A stretch of DNA of 64,000 nt from Mycolicibacterium iranicum. Its GTDB lineage: Bacteria; Actinomycetota; Actinomycetes; Mycobacteriales; Mycobacteriaceae. A model generated the notes under the pieces. The model saw nothing but the letters and a program-made list of their open reading frames with translations, had not been told where the DNA came from and ran no database searches. Shown piece by piece: positions 8,396 to 15,139 of this stretch. Every line of letters starts with the position of its first letter. Position 1 is the first letter of the stretch. Both the position numbers and the translations under genes were made by a program. Location: assembly GCF_014190915.1 (NCBI RefSeq), contig NZ_JACHVU010000001.1:186001-250000 (forward strand), written 5' to 3'.

Positions 8396-9265
8396 TCAGC
8401 GGCCGCGGAGCAGCCCCGAGGCGGCCGACTCCACGGCCGCGGTGACCTCGGCGACGGTCGTGCTGTCGAGCTTCCAGCACTGCCAGTACAGCGGCACGTC
8501 GAGGTACTGGTCGGTGATCGGGACGAAGGACGTGTCGACCAGCTGCACCGGGTACATGCCCCACCCGAGGCCCGCGTGCACGCCGGCGCCGAAGCCGGCG
8601 GCGGTCGGGATGTAGTGCGTCGGGCGCCGGATGTTCTTCCGGAAGACTTTGCGCACCAGCTGGTCCTGCAGCGCATCGTCGCGGTTCCAGGCCAGCGAGG
8701 GCGCTTCGGCCGCAGCGTCGGCGGTGAATCCCTCGGGCAGGAAGCGGTCGACGTACGCCTGGGTGGCGACCGGCAGATAGCGCATCACCCCGAGCGGCCG
8801 GACACGGCAGCCGCCGACGGCGGCGCGTTCGGTGGTGACCGCGCCCATCACCACGCCCTCGCGCAGCAGGCGGGCGGAGTGGTCCTGGTCTTCGATCCGG
8901 ATGTCGAACAGCACGCCGGGCAGCCTGGCGAACACGTCGGTGAACCAGGTGGCCATCGAATCGGCGTTGACGGCCAGCGCGACCCGCCGCGAATCGGCGG
9001 TGCCGCCCCGCATCTCGGCGAGCGCTTCGGATTCCAGCAATGCCATCTGCGCCGCGAGTCGCAGCAGCGGTATTCCGGCGGCGGTCGCCACGCACGGCTT
9101 CTCGCGGAGCACCAGCACCTGGCCGACACGCTGTTCGAGGCCCTTGATGCGCTGGCTGATCGCCGACGGCGTCACGTGCAGGTGTTCGGCGGCGGCATCG
9201 AAGCTGCCGAACTCGACGACGGCCGACAGCGCCGCCAGCTGACCCGTGTCGAGCTGATCCACCAC
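8396..9265 (-). CDS. lysG: LysR-type regulator LysG/ArgP
   Basis: A 289-aa LysR-family activator of the LysG/ArgP/IciA branch, which senses lysine or arginine and switches on an amino-acid exporter. The helix-turn-helix lies at the N-terminus (GSFDAAAEHLHVTPSAISQRIKGLE), followed by the co-inducer domain with VALAVNADSMATWF and LGWGMYPVQL as in LysG. Two adjacent GTG codons (9265 and 9262) are possible starts and no ATG is in reach. In M. tuberculosis as I recall it, lysG (Rv1985c) lies divergently next to lysE (Rv1986); here the lysE orthologue is about 8.5 kb away at 17783. Confidence 0.9.
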   Translation of the reverse strand: MVDQLDTGQLAALSAVVEFGSFDAAAEHLHVTPSAISQRIKGLEQRVGQVLVLREKPCVATAAGIPLLRLAAQMALLESEALAEMRGGTADSRRVALAVNADSMATWFTDVFARLPGVLFDIRIEDQDHSARLLREGVVMGAVTTERAAVGGCRVRPLGVMRYLPVATQAYVDRFLPEGFTADAAAEAPSLAWNRDDALQDQLVRKVFRKNIRRPTHYIPTAAGFGAGVHAGLGWGMYPVQLVDTSFVPITDQYLDVPLYWQCWKLDSTTVAEVTAAVESAASGLLRGR

Positions 9266-9338
9266 CTCAGCGATGCTAATGCTTCGCTTGAATGATGAGC
9301 AGCGCTGATGCGGCCCTGCGCCCGTCGGGTTTTGGTGC

Positions 9339-9395
9339 CGAGTTCTGCACAGTGGTCGCCGGCGAGGCCGTACAGCAGCCCTCACGCAGAACTCG
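9339..9395. repeat. Inverted repeat between cutinase gene and lysG
   Basis: CGAGTTCTGC at 9339-9348 is repeated in inverse orientation as GCAGAACTCG at 9386-9395 with a 37-nt spacer. It lies in the 181-nt gap downstream of the cutinase gene and upstream of lysG, both on the minus strand. It could act as a cutinase terminator or be a copy of a dispersed intergenic palindrome. No other coding signal is seen in the gap. Confidence 0.7.
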
Positions 9396-9446
9396 ACGAC
9401 GTTCCAGGGGCCAGAGCCGAGGGCCGGCCGAACGAGGTGGACCGGG

Positions 9447-10154
9447 TCAGCGTACGGCGGCGGAGGCGTTGCTGATGACCTCGCCCGGGGTCCCGGCGAT
9501 CCGGCCTGCGACGAAATCCGCCGCCTGCTGCGTCATCCCGGTCTGCACGTACTGGCTGTGCGCGGGCCGGTCGTCGCCGTCGGAACACACCGGGTCGGCG
9601 CCGTTGCACAGGTCGATGGTCTTGGCCCCGTACAGCGGGCTGATCGCGGTGAGCGGCCGTCCGATCTTGGTCGACGGGTTTCCGAACACTGCGACCGCCG
9701 CCACATGGTCGGCGACAGCCGGAGGCATCGGCCGCCCGAAACCGAACGTGGCGTTGGGATCTGCGGTGATGAGATCGACCGCGGCCGCACCCTGGGAGTA
9801 TCCGCCGACCACGATGCTGGTCGACGGGCAGGATGCCGCAGTGGCCTGGATGTGCGCGCTGGCGTCGTCAGCACCCAGCGGCGCGGACTGCAGGAAGTCG
9901 TAGGACGCGGGGTAGTTCACCGCGTAGGAGCTGACGGTGCGGCCACCCAGGGCGCCCTGGAGGTCGTCGACGAAGGCCTGGCCCACGCGGCCCAGGCCGA
10001 CCGGTTCGGCGGTGCCGCGGGCGAAGACCACCTCGACGTCGGGACAGGACTGGGCCTGCGCGCTGGCGGCGCCGGGGCCCAGGAGGCCTGCGGCGGCGAC
10101 GCCTCCCACGCCGGCCAGGATGAGTGTGCGTCGGACGGAACGGCGATCGGACAT
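9447..10154 (-). CDS. Secreted cutinase family esterase (CFP21-like)
   Basis: A 235-aa secreted alpha/beta hydrolase. The N-terminus has a twin-arginine-like RR pair, a hydrophobic core and a signal cleavage region ending ASAQA (about residue 34). The catalytic triad is visible as Ser120 in GGYSQG, Asp187 in GADPVC and His199 in RPAHSQ; cysteines 37/109 and 183/190 are placed for the two family disulfides. Mycobacterial cutinases act on lipids and esters rather than plant cutin. GAGGAG precedes the ATG. In M. tuberculosis, as I recall, CFP21 (Rv1984c) is also next to lysG, although here the gene order is different. Confidence 0.93.
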   Translation of the reverse strand: MSDRRSVRRTLILAGVGGVAAAGLLGPGAASAQAQSCPDVEVVFARGTAEPVGLGRVGQAFVDDLQGALGGRTVSSYAVNYPASYDFLQSAPLGADDASAHIQATAASCPSTSIVVGGYSQGAAAVDLITADPNATFGFGRPMPPAVADHVAAVAVFGNPSTKIGRPLTAISPLYGAKTIDLCNGADPVCSDGDDRPAHSQYVQTGMTQQAADFVAGRIAGTPGEVISNASAAVR

Positions 10155-10300
10155 TCGGTCTCCTCAGTCAGGGCCGCTCCAGCGGCGTTACCCAGTGGAA
10201 TGTCGGGACGCCCGCAGAAAATTCCAGGAATGTCGGCCCGGGGTCGCGCTCACCGACAAATGGCGGCTAGCACCCATCCCGTGCGCCGGTTGGCCGGAAG

Positions 10301-11323
10301 TCAGCCCGCCTGCTGCCGACGCACGTACTCCTCGGCGGCGAACCTGATGAAGTGCTCCGTCGGGCGCGGATGCCATCCCAGCTCGCGCGTGGCCTTGGCG
10401 TGACTGGCGGGCGAGGTGAGCTCGAGCAGGCGAGCACTTTCGCTGCTGATCGGAACCTGCACCCGCAGAAGCGATCCCACGGTGTCTGCGGCCCGGGCCA
10501 GGCCGCGCACCACCGCCATCGGGATGCCGACCCGGGGCCTGCGGGCGCCGACGGCATCGGCGGCAGTCGTGACGAGCTCGCGGTGCGACATGAAACGCTC
10601 CGAGGCGATGTACCGGTGACCGACGCGGCCGTGCGCCCCGGCGCGCAGCATGGCCTCGGCGGCGTCGTCGATGCCGACCACTTCGGCCCCCACGCCACGG
10701 ATGTAGAACGGCATCTTCCCCAGTGCCGCCATCTGGACGAACATCCCCTGACGGGGTTGCCAATCGGGTGGTCCGTACGGGTTGGAGACATTGACGACGA
10801 CTGCGGGCAACCCTCGCTCCGCGGCATACGACAGCACCAGATCCTCTGCGGCGCGGCGTGATTCGATGTAGGCGCCCGCCCGGTCGGACCAGTTGAAGGG
10901 TGTGTCCTCGTCGACCGTCGCCCCGTCGACACCGACGGCGATCGTGCCGATGGTGCTCAAGAAGACGAACTTGCGCAGGTCGGCGTCCGCGGCGACGTCG
11001 AGCACGGCGCGCAGGCCTTCGACATTCGTCGCAAACAACGGTGCGGGGTCGCGCAGCTCGGCCCGGGTGTCGACGATGCAGTAGTAGACCACCTCGCGGT
11101 CGGCCATCGCGGCGGCGGCCGTCTCGCGGTCGAACGGGTCGCCGTACCGCCTGTCGACGTCGACCGTGTCGATACCCTTGTCGGAACTGCTCTTTCGCAG
11201 AAGGACGCGCACGTCGGCCCCGCCGGCGGCGAGGTGGCGCGTCACGCAGGCGCCGACGTTGCCACTGGCCCCCATGACCAGCGCGCGCTGGCCCGTCACG
11301 GTCAGGTCGTCGACGCCGGTCAT
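10301..11323 (-). CDS. NAD-dependent epimerase/dehydratase (extended SDR)
   Basis: A 340-aa extended short-chain dehydrogenase. The cofactor motif is GASGNVGACV near residue 19, and FLSTIGTIAV supplies the catalytic Ser/Thr region. The usual active-site YxxxK appears as YIESR, with Arg in place of Lys, which may alter activity. C-terminal sequence ELGWHPRPTEHFIRFAAEEYV is typical of the HpnA/dihydroflavonol-reductase-like group. The substrate is unknown. It precedes the cutinase gene on the same strand with a 146-nt gap that holds a short GC palindrome and the cutinase ribosome binding site. Confidence 0.85.
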   Translation of the reverse strand: MTGVDDLTVTGQRALVMGASGNVGACVTRHLAAGGADVRVLLRKSSSDKGIDTVDVDRRYGDPFDRETAAAAMADREVVYYCIVDTRAELRDPAPLFATNVEGLRAVLDVAADADLRKFVFLSTIGTIAVGVDGATVDEDTPFNWSDRAGAYIESRRAAEDLVLSYAAERGLPAVVVNVSNPYGPPDWQPRQGMFVQMAALGKMPFYIRGVGAEVVGIDDAAEAMLRAGAHGRVGHRYIASERFMSHRELVTTAADAVGARRPRVGIPMAVVRGLARAADTVGSLLRVQVPISSESARLLELTSPASHAKATRELGWHPRPTEHFIRFAAEEYVRRQQAG

Positions 11324-11376
11324 GGCTCCGCATAGTAACGGAGCCCGCTACCGTAAGAGCGACAGTCGGGACGGAC

Positions 11377-12177
11377 CTACTGCACCGTCTGGCGCAGCTC
11401 CGCCGCAGACTCGGTGGCGGTGTCGTACACCCGCACGATCGCCTCGTCACCCCGTTTCAGGAACGTGGACTCGCCGAGCGGCGTGTACCGCGTGGCGCCG
11501 ATGCCGATCAGCACGTTCTCCGGGCGCCCGCTGGCCACCATGAGGGCGCCGACGTCCTCGAGGGGCGTGTCGGGCGAGCCCTTCTGGTTGGCCAGGCGCT
11601 CGACGATCCAGTCCAGCAGGACCTCGCCGTAGTAGGAGTAGCCGATCAGCGGGCTGTCGACGCCGTACTCGTGCTCCTGGCCGCCGCTGTCGAGAAAACA
11701 CACCAGGCGCAGTGTCGAGGTCGGACCGTCGGGCGTCAGATCGCTGATGTCGAAGAACCGGCTCGACACGCCCTTCGACGAGGGACCCCAGTTCTTCTTC
11801 ACGCTGATCTTGGGCGCGCCGGGCCGACGGATCGAACAGTCGTTGAACGCCCCCAGTGCGAACGGCTGCAAGGTGACGACCGTGTCCCCCTCCCACACCA
11901 CCCGACAGGCGAGACCGACCTCGGGTTCGATCTGCAGGTTGAGGGGGCCGTCGCTCTCGTCCGGGAGCACGATCGAGTCGTTGGACAGCGGGAACTCGCC
12001 GAGGAAGGTGTCCGAGCCCGGCGCGTACCAGGGGAAGATCCCCTTGGGCGCGGTGCCCTCGCTGGCGACGTTGACGAAATCGACCGCCTCACCCGCCTGT
12101 TCGAGGTGACCGGCGAAGTTCCCCGCGACACCGAAGCCGAACCAGTTGCGCATCTCGCTGAGGGCGATCTCGATCAC
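11377..12177 (-). CDS. DUF5718 family protein (FAH-like)
   Basis: A 266-aa soluble protein that I recognise as DUF5718. The start is taken at GTG 12177, giving MIEIALSEMRNWFGFGVAGNFAGHLEQAG; upstream in-frame codons read through non-coding-looking sequence. An EPEVGLACRVVW segment and the C-terminal ATRYTPLGESTFLKRGDEAIV resemble parts of fumarylacetoacetate-hydrolase folds, so a hydrolase or hydratase is conceivable, but no substrate is known. It is likely transcribed alone: the next minus-strand gene downstream is 53 nt away and a small plus-strand frame diverges upstream. Confidence 0.75.
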   Translation of the reverse strand: MIEIALSEMRNWFGFGVAGNFAGHLEQAGEAVDFVNVASEGTAPKGIFPWYAPGSDTFLGEFPLSNDSIVLPDESDGPLNLQIEPEVGLACRVVWEGDTVVTLQPFALGAFNDCSIRRPGAPKISVKKNWGPSSKGVSSRFFDISDLTPDGPTSTLRLVCFLDSGGQEHEYGVDSPLIGYSYYGEVLLDWIVERLANQKGSPDTPLEDVGALMVASGRPENVLIGIGATRYTPLGESTFLKRGDEAIVRVYDTATESAAELRQTVQ

Positions 12178-12264
12178 GGTCAGCAGCGTACGCCCTGCGG
12201 GTGGACCCGCAGGCGGCGCGTTGACGCTGGTGTGACGGCCATCGGGCGGGGGTAACCCGCGCGC

Positions 12265-12405
12265 ATGGACAGCACGCCTCGCAAGGACGACCAGAACGAT
12301 CAGGATCCGGAGCCGCCGGGACCGGCCGACCATGGCCGCGACGGCGGGATGGCGACGCGGGAGATCGCCCCGGAGCTCACCGAGCCCGACCGGGACCAGG
12401 AGTGA
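12265..12405 (+). CDS. Small acidic hypothetical protein, 46 aa
   Basis: ATG 12265 opens a 46-codon frame rich in Asp, Glu, Pro and Gln with no membrane segment; it looks intrinsically disordered. A purine-rich GGGCGGGGG stretch (12244-12252) lies 12 nt upstream and could serve as a ribosome binding site. It diverges from the DUF5718 gene and ends 10 nt before the converging DUF3618 gene. The codons are GC-rich in third positions like the neighbours, but no homologue is recalled, so it remains a candidate gene. Confidence 0.45.
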   Translation: MDSTPRKDDQNDQDPEPPGPADHGRDGGMATREIAPELTEPDRDQE

Positions 12406-12415
12406 AGCTCAGCGT

Positions 12416-12709
12416 TCAGCGCCGCCGCCACCAGACCAGCAGCCCGATCACGGCGACGACCGCGACCACCGCACCCACCGGCACAGCCGGGCGTTCCTTG
12501 GCCTGCTGGGCCACCTCATGGCCACGCTGAACCACGTTCTCCTTCGCCTCGGCGACCGCCTGCTGTGAGCGGGCCTTGACGTCGAGCTTGTCGGACAACG
12601 CGCTCACCGTCTCGCCCAGATCGGCTCGGGTCGCCTCGATGTCGGCTTTCAGCTCCTCGGCCGTCGCATCCGGCCCGGGCGCAGGGCGCGGATCAGGCTC
12701 TGCTGCCAT
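12416..12709 (-). CDS. DUF3618 domain protein, membrane-anchored
   Basis: A 97-aa protein with a disordered acidic N-terminus, the DUF3618 signature LKADIEATRADLGETVSALSDKLDVKA, a Lys/Glu/Gln helical region and one C-terminal transmembrane helix closed by WWRRR. The family is actinobacterial, of unknown function, and regularly follows a holin-X-like membrane protein, as here (17-nt overlap with 12693-13097). It probably sits in the inner membrane with its amphipathic helix in the cytoplasm and may help shape the envelope. Confidence 0.88.
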   Translation of the reverse strand: MAAEPDPRPAPGPDATAEELKADIEATRADLGETVSALSDKLDVKARSQQAVAEAKENVVQRGHEVAQQAKERPAVPVGAVVAVVAVIGLLVWWRRR

Positions 12710-13097
12710 GACGTGCCTCCTTGATCTCGTCGATGTCGGTCTTCACGCTCTGCAGCGAGGTCGCTGCCGGCGGGGGCACCTGCTCGGCCTGCTTCTTGCT
12801 GACCAGTGCCGCGACCCCGGCCGCCACGAACAGCACGGCGGCGACGATCACCGCCGCCGCCCACACCGGGAGAACAAGGGACAACGCCGCCACGGCCGCC
12901 GCGATCAGCGTGGCGAGGCCCAGCACGGCCAGCAGGCCTGCTGCGCCGATCAGGCCCGCACCGATACCCGCGTGCTTGGCAGACTCCTGGAATTCCTTCT
13001 GCGCCAGGCGCAATTCGTCGCGGACGAGCCGTGATGTCTGTTCCGAGAGCTGACTCACCAGCTCACCCGTCGACGGTTGAGTCTTCGTTTCGGACAT
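12693..13097 (-). CDS. Phage-holin-like (actinobacterial holin-X) membrane protein
   Basis: A 134-aa protein with an N-terminal helical segment (SQLSEQTSRLVRDELRLAQ) and two strongly hydrophobic Ala/Val/Leu helices at about residues 45-70 and 75-98, then a charged tail ending DIDEIKEARHGSRA. This is the DUF1469/holin-X type found with DUF3618 proteins; it is a chromosomal membrane protein, not evidence of a prophage. ATG 13097 is preferred to ATG 13115 because GGGAGGAG sits directly upstream. It overlaps the DUF3618 gene and forms a two-gene operon. Confidence 0.85.
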   Translation of the reverse strand: MSETKTQPSTGELVSQLSEQTSRLVRDELRLAQKEFQESAKHAGIGAGLIGAAGLLAVLGLATLIAAAVAALSLVLPVWAAAVIVAAVLFVAAGVAALVSKKQAEQVPPPAATSLQSVKTDIDEIKEARHGSRA

Positions 13098-13215
13098 TGC
13101 CGCTCCTCCCACCATGTGGACTCGTCGAGGGAATGCCCGTTGACTGTGACGCGAAACTCACCGATCTGCCGTGCGAGTCGGCCATCACGGTCTTCCGGTC
13201 CCTGCAGACGACAAC

Positions 13216-13248
13216 GCGGCGTCGGGGTGCACGTCACCCCGACGCCGC
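13216..13248 (-). terminator. Strong GC stem-loop downstream of 13262-13558
   Basis: A perfect 14-bp inverted repeat (arms 13216-13229 and 13235-13248, beginning GCGGCGTCGGGGTG) with a 5-nt CACGT loop lies 13 nt past the stop of the secreted-protein gene. There is no T tract, which is common for mycobacterial hairpin terminators. It separates that gene from the holin-like operon. Confidence 0.8.
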
Positions 13249-13261
13249 GCTGTGCGGAGAC

Positions 13262-13558
13262 TCAGAAGTCGGTGACCGGGCAGGACACCTCCACCATCAC
13301 CGTGTTGGCCACTTCCCCCTCGGTGGTGTTCGCGATGTCGCAGCTCTCCAGCGGCGCGGTCTCGCCGCCGACGATCTGGACCGACTTGCCCTCGGACTGC
13401 AGGCGTGCGATCTCGGCGGCCGCGTTGGGCGCCTCGGACGCCGTGCCGTCGGTGGCCGGTGCCGGTTCTTCGGGATCGGCCAGAGCACTAGCCGAAAAGC
13501 TCAGTGCGGCAACGGCTGCCAGCGATCCTGCGGCGGCCGCGAGTGTCAGACGTTTCAT
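13262..13558 (-). CDS. Small secreted protein with two cysteines, 98 aa
   Basis: A 98-aa exported protein. ATG 13558 follows GGAGGG; the signal peptide (MKRLTLAAAAGSLAAVAAL) ends near SASALADP, about residue 28. A short Pro/Ala/Glu-rich linker leads to a small folded part with IVGGETAPLESC and VEVSCPVTDF, giving one probable disulfide. I do not recognise a function; similar short secreted proteins are common in mycobacteria. A strong hairpin follows the stop, so it is a single-gene unit. Confidence 0.8.
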   Translation of the reverse strand: MKRLTLAAAAGSLAAVAALSFSASALADPEEPAPATDGTASEAPNAAAEIARLQSEGKSVQIVGGETAPLESCDIANTTEGEVANTVMVEVSCPVTDF

Positions 13559-13709
13559 GATCAACCCTCCGTGATGACTCCATGGTGACGTACCGGTCAA
13601 GAGGCCGAATTGTCGCTGAGGCGTGGACGATTCAGCACACGCTGGTGTCGGGGTTCCCCAACCGGTATGGGTTCTAACCTCGGACTTGCGCTCCAGAGAT
13701 GAACAGAAC

Positions 13710-13847
13710 GTGAATCCCGACGATGACCGAACTCTGACGGACGGACCCGTCAACGATGACGCGCACACTGCTGACCTGGATGAATGCGGTGCACGGACCG
13801 TCAGCTGCATGTTTACGGAACCGCCCGGCGCGGGGACTGCATCCTGA
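13710..13847 (+). CDS. Possible small upstream reading frame, 45 aa
   Basis: GTG 13710 opens a 45-codon acidic frame (Asp-rich, three Cys) whose TGA overlaps the ATG of the DUF6480 gene as TGATG. The overlap would allow translational coupling, which is the main reason to list it. The frame has no recognisable domain and only weak ribosome-binding sequence, so it may be leader RNA of the downstream gene rather than a true gene. Confidence 0.25.
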   Translation: MNPDDDRTLTDGPVNDDAHTADLDECGARTVSCMFTEPPGAGTAS

Positions 13848-14101
13848 TGACCGCACTTCCCCCGGACCCCGATCCCAGTGACACCACCGGCCTCTCACCG
13901 GGTGGAAGTGTTCAACCAGGCGACACTCCTCCGGACTCCGGCTCGGAGTCGGCCACGGCGAACCAGGACCCGCCGCCCACCCGCCGCTTCACGCCGGGGG
14001 CGATCGTAGGCATGGTCACCGTCGGGATCGTCTTCGTGGTCTTCCTGGTCGTCGCCGTGCTCTACGGCCTGCAGGTGTTCGGGCTGATGGATCGTTGGTG
14101 A
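13847..14101 (+). CDS. DUF6480-like small membrane protein, 84 aa
   Basis: An 84-aa protein whose N-terminus (MTALPPDPDPSDTTGLSPGG) matches what I remember of the DUF6480 family. The first 50 residues are Pro/Gly/Ser-rich and disordered; one transmembrane helix follows at about residues 53-77 (GIVFVVFLVVAVLYGLQVFG). Probably a single-pass membrane protein with a cytoplasmic disordered region; function unknown. It converges on the GAF-domain gene with a 45-nt gap. Confidence 0.7.
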   Translation: MTALPPDPDPSDTTGLSPGGSVQPGDTPPDSGSESATANQDPPPTRRFTPGAIVGMVTVGIVFVVFLVVAVLYGLQVFGLMDRW

Positions 14102-14146
14102 CGGTGCCGCCGGCCGGTATGGCTCCCCGTTGCGCTGGACGACGCG

Positions 14147-14887
14147 CTATTCGTCGCCGAATATCCGGTCCGCGGTGAGCTTGGCGAGATCACTGAGGAT
14201 CTGAATGTGGCCGGTTGCCCACAGACGTGGCTTGGTGTCGTAGACGCAGAGCGCTCCGACGGCGTTGCGGTCGTGATCGAGCAGAGGTATGCCCAGATAG
14301 GCGACGACACTGCCCTCGCGGACGACGGGGTGGTTCTTGAAGGTCGGGTCGAGCCGCGCGTCCGCGAGAACCAAAGGAGTGCCGTTCGCCACCGCGTACT
14401 GACACAGGGAGCGCTCCAGCGGGGCTTGCTTCTCCTCCACGGCATGGCCGACCACACCGATCTCACTCTTGAGGTAGAGCCGGTCGACGTCGATCACCGA
14501 GATCAGCGAGAACGGAGCCTGCAGCGCATCGGCGGCCGCACGGGTGATCCGGTCGTACATTTCTTCGGGCGGTGAATCCAGCAGGCCGGTGGCGTACACC
14601 GCGCGCAGCCGATCCGGGTCGGTGATCGCGGCGGTGACGTCAGGGAGCGCGGATGCGGGCAGAGCGTTGGCGCGCAAGCACTCGAAGAGAGTCCCGTCCT
14701 CGCCGCCGGTCGCACGCTGGTCGGCCAACATCTGAGCGGCCACGGCACGGGCCACGTATCGCTCCGGGGTTTCACCCGCGTGGCGAGCGAACTCGGCGAG
14801 CAACTCATTCAGCGTGTCGTTGAACCCACTCACCCACTTCGCCACCTGCGAACGGTAACCCACAGTCGAGCGGCCGCGGGGAAGCAT
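14147..14887 (-). CDS. GAF domain-containing protein
   Basis: A 246-aa soluble protein. Residues about 100-246 form a GAF domain (YDRITRAAADALQAPFSLISVIDVDRLYLKS, then YLGIPLLDHDRNAVGALCVYDT), the type that binds small ligands or haem in signalling proteins. The N-terminal 90 residues are helical with an ETPERYVARAVAAQMLADQ segment. No output domain is fused, so it may regulate a partner. ATG 14887 is used, but GTG 14845, giving MAKWVSGFNDTL, is equally plausible because neither has a good ribosome binding site. Confidence 0.8.
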   Translation of the reverse strand: MLPRGRSTVGYRSQVAKWVSGFNDTLNELLAEFARHAGETPERYVARAVAAQMLADQRATGGEDGTLFECLRANALPASALPDVTAAITDPDRLRAVYATGLLDSPPEEMYDRITRAAADALQAPFSLISVIDVDRLYLKSEIGVVGHAVEEKQAPLERSLCQYAVANGTPLVLADARLDPTFKNHPVVREGSVVAYLGIPLLDHDRNAVGALCVYDTKPRLWATGHIQILSDLAKLTADRIFGDE

Positions 14888-15139
14888 GAGCGAAGAACAC
14901 CCGGGCCTCCGGTCCGACGATGACGACGCCCGCCCTCCGCCGCGAGAGCCTCACCCACGGTGGTGGTGGCGTCGGGTCGACGTGGCGCACCCACGGGTCC
15001 AAACGACTCGGCGATGGTGTCGAGGGTTGGCTCGAACTACGGTGAGCGGAAGTCGTGTGGGACGGCCTGCTCGGTGGTCGTGATGCCGTTGGCGCGCAAC
15101 GCTTCTGCGACCATGACGCCGCCGGTCGGGAGCGCGAGT
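14888..15139. other. 252-nt gap between GAF gene and propeller gene
   Basis: No convincing gene is seen. The part next to the propeller gene (15037-15139, minus strand) reads open as a 33-residue tail containing MVAEALRANGITTTEQ in a frame different from the propeller protein and starting right after its stop. It could be a gene remnant or an alternative C-terminus reached by frameshift. The remainder is promoter and leader space for the GAF gene. Confidence 0.4.

Noticed and set aside
12416..13097. Holin-like gene as a sign of a prophage
   Set aside because: Holin-X with DUF3618 is a chromosomal pair in actinobacteria; no other phage gene is present.
14886..15083. Plus-strand frame starting MSEEHPGLRSDDDDA
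   Set aside because: It has no ribosome binding site, overlaps the GAF gene start, and becomes low-complexity Arg/Ser-rich.
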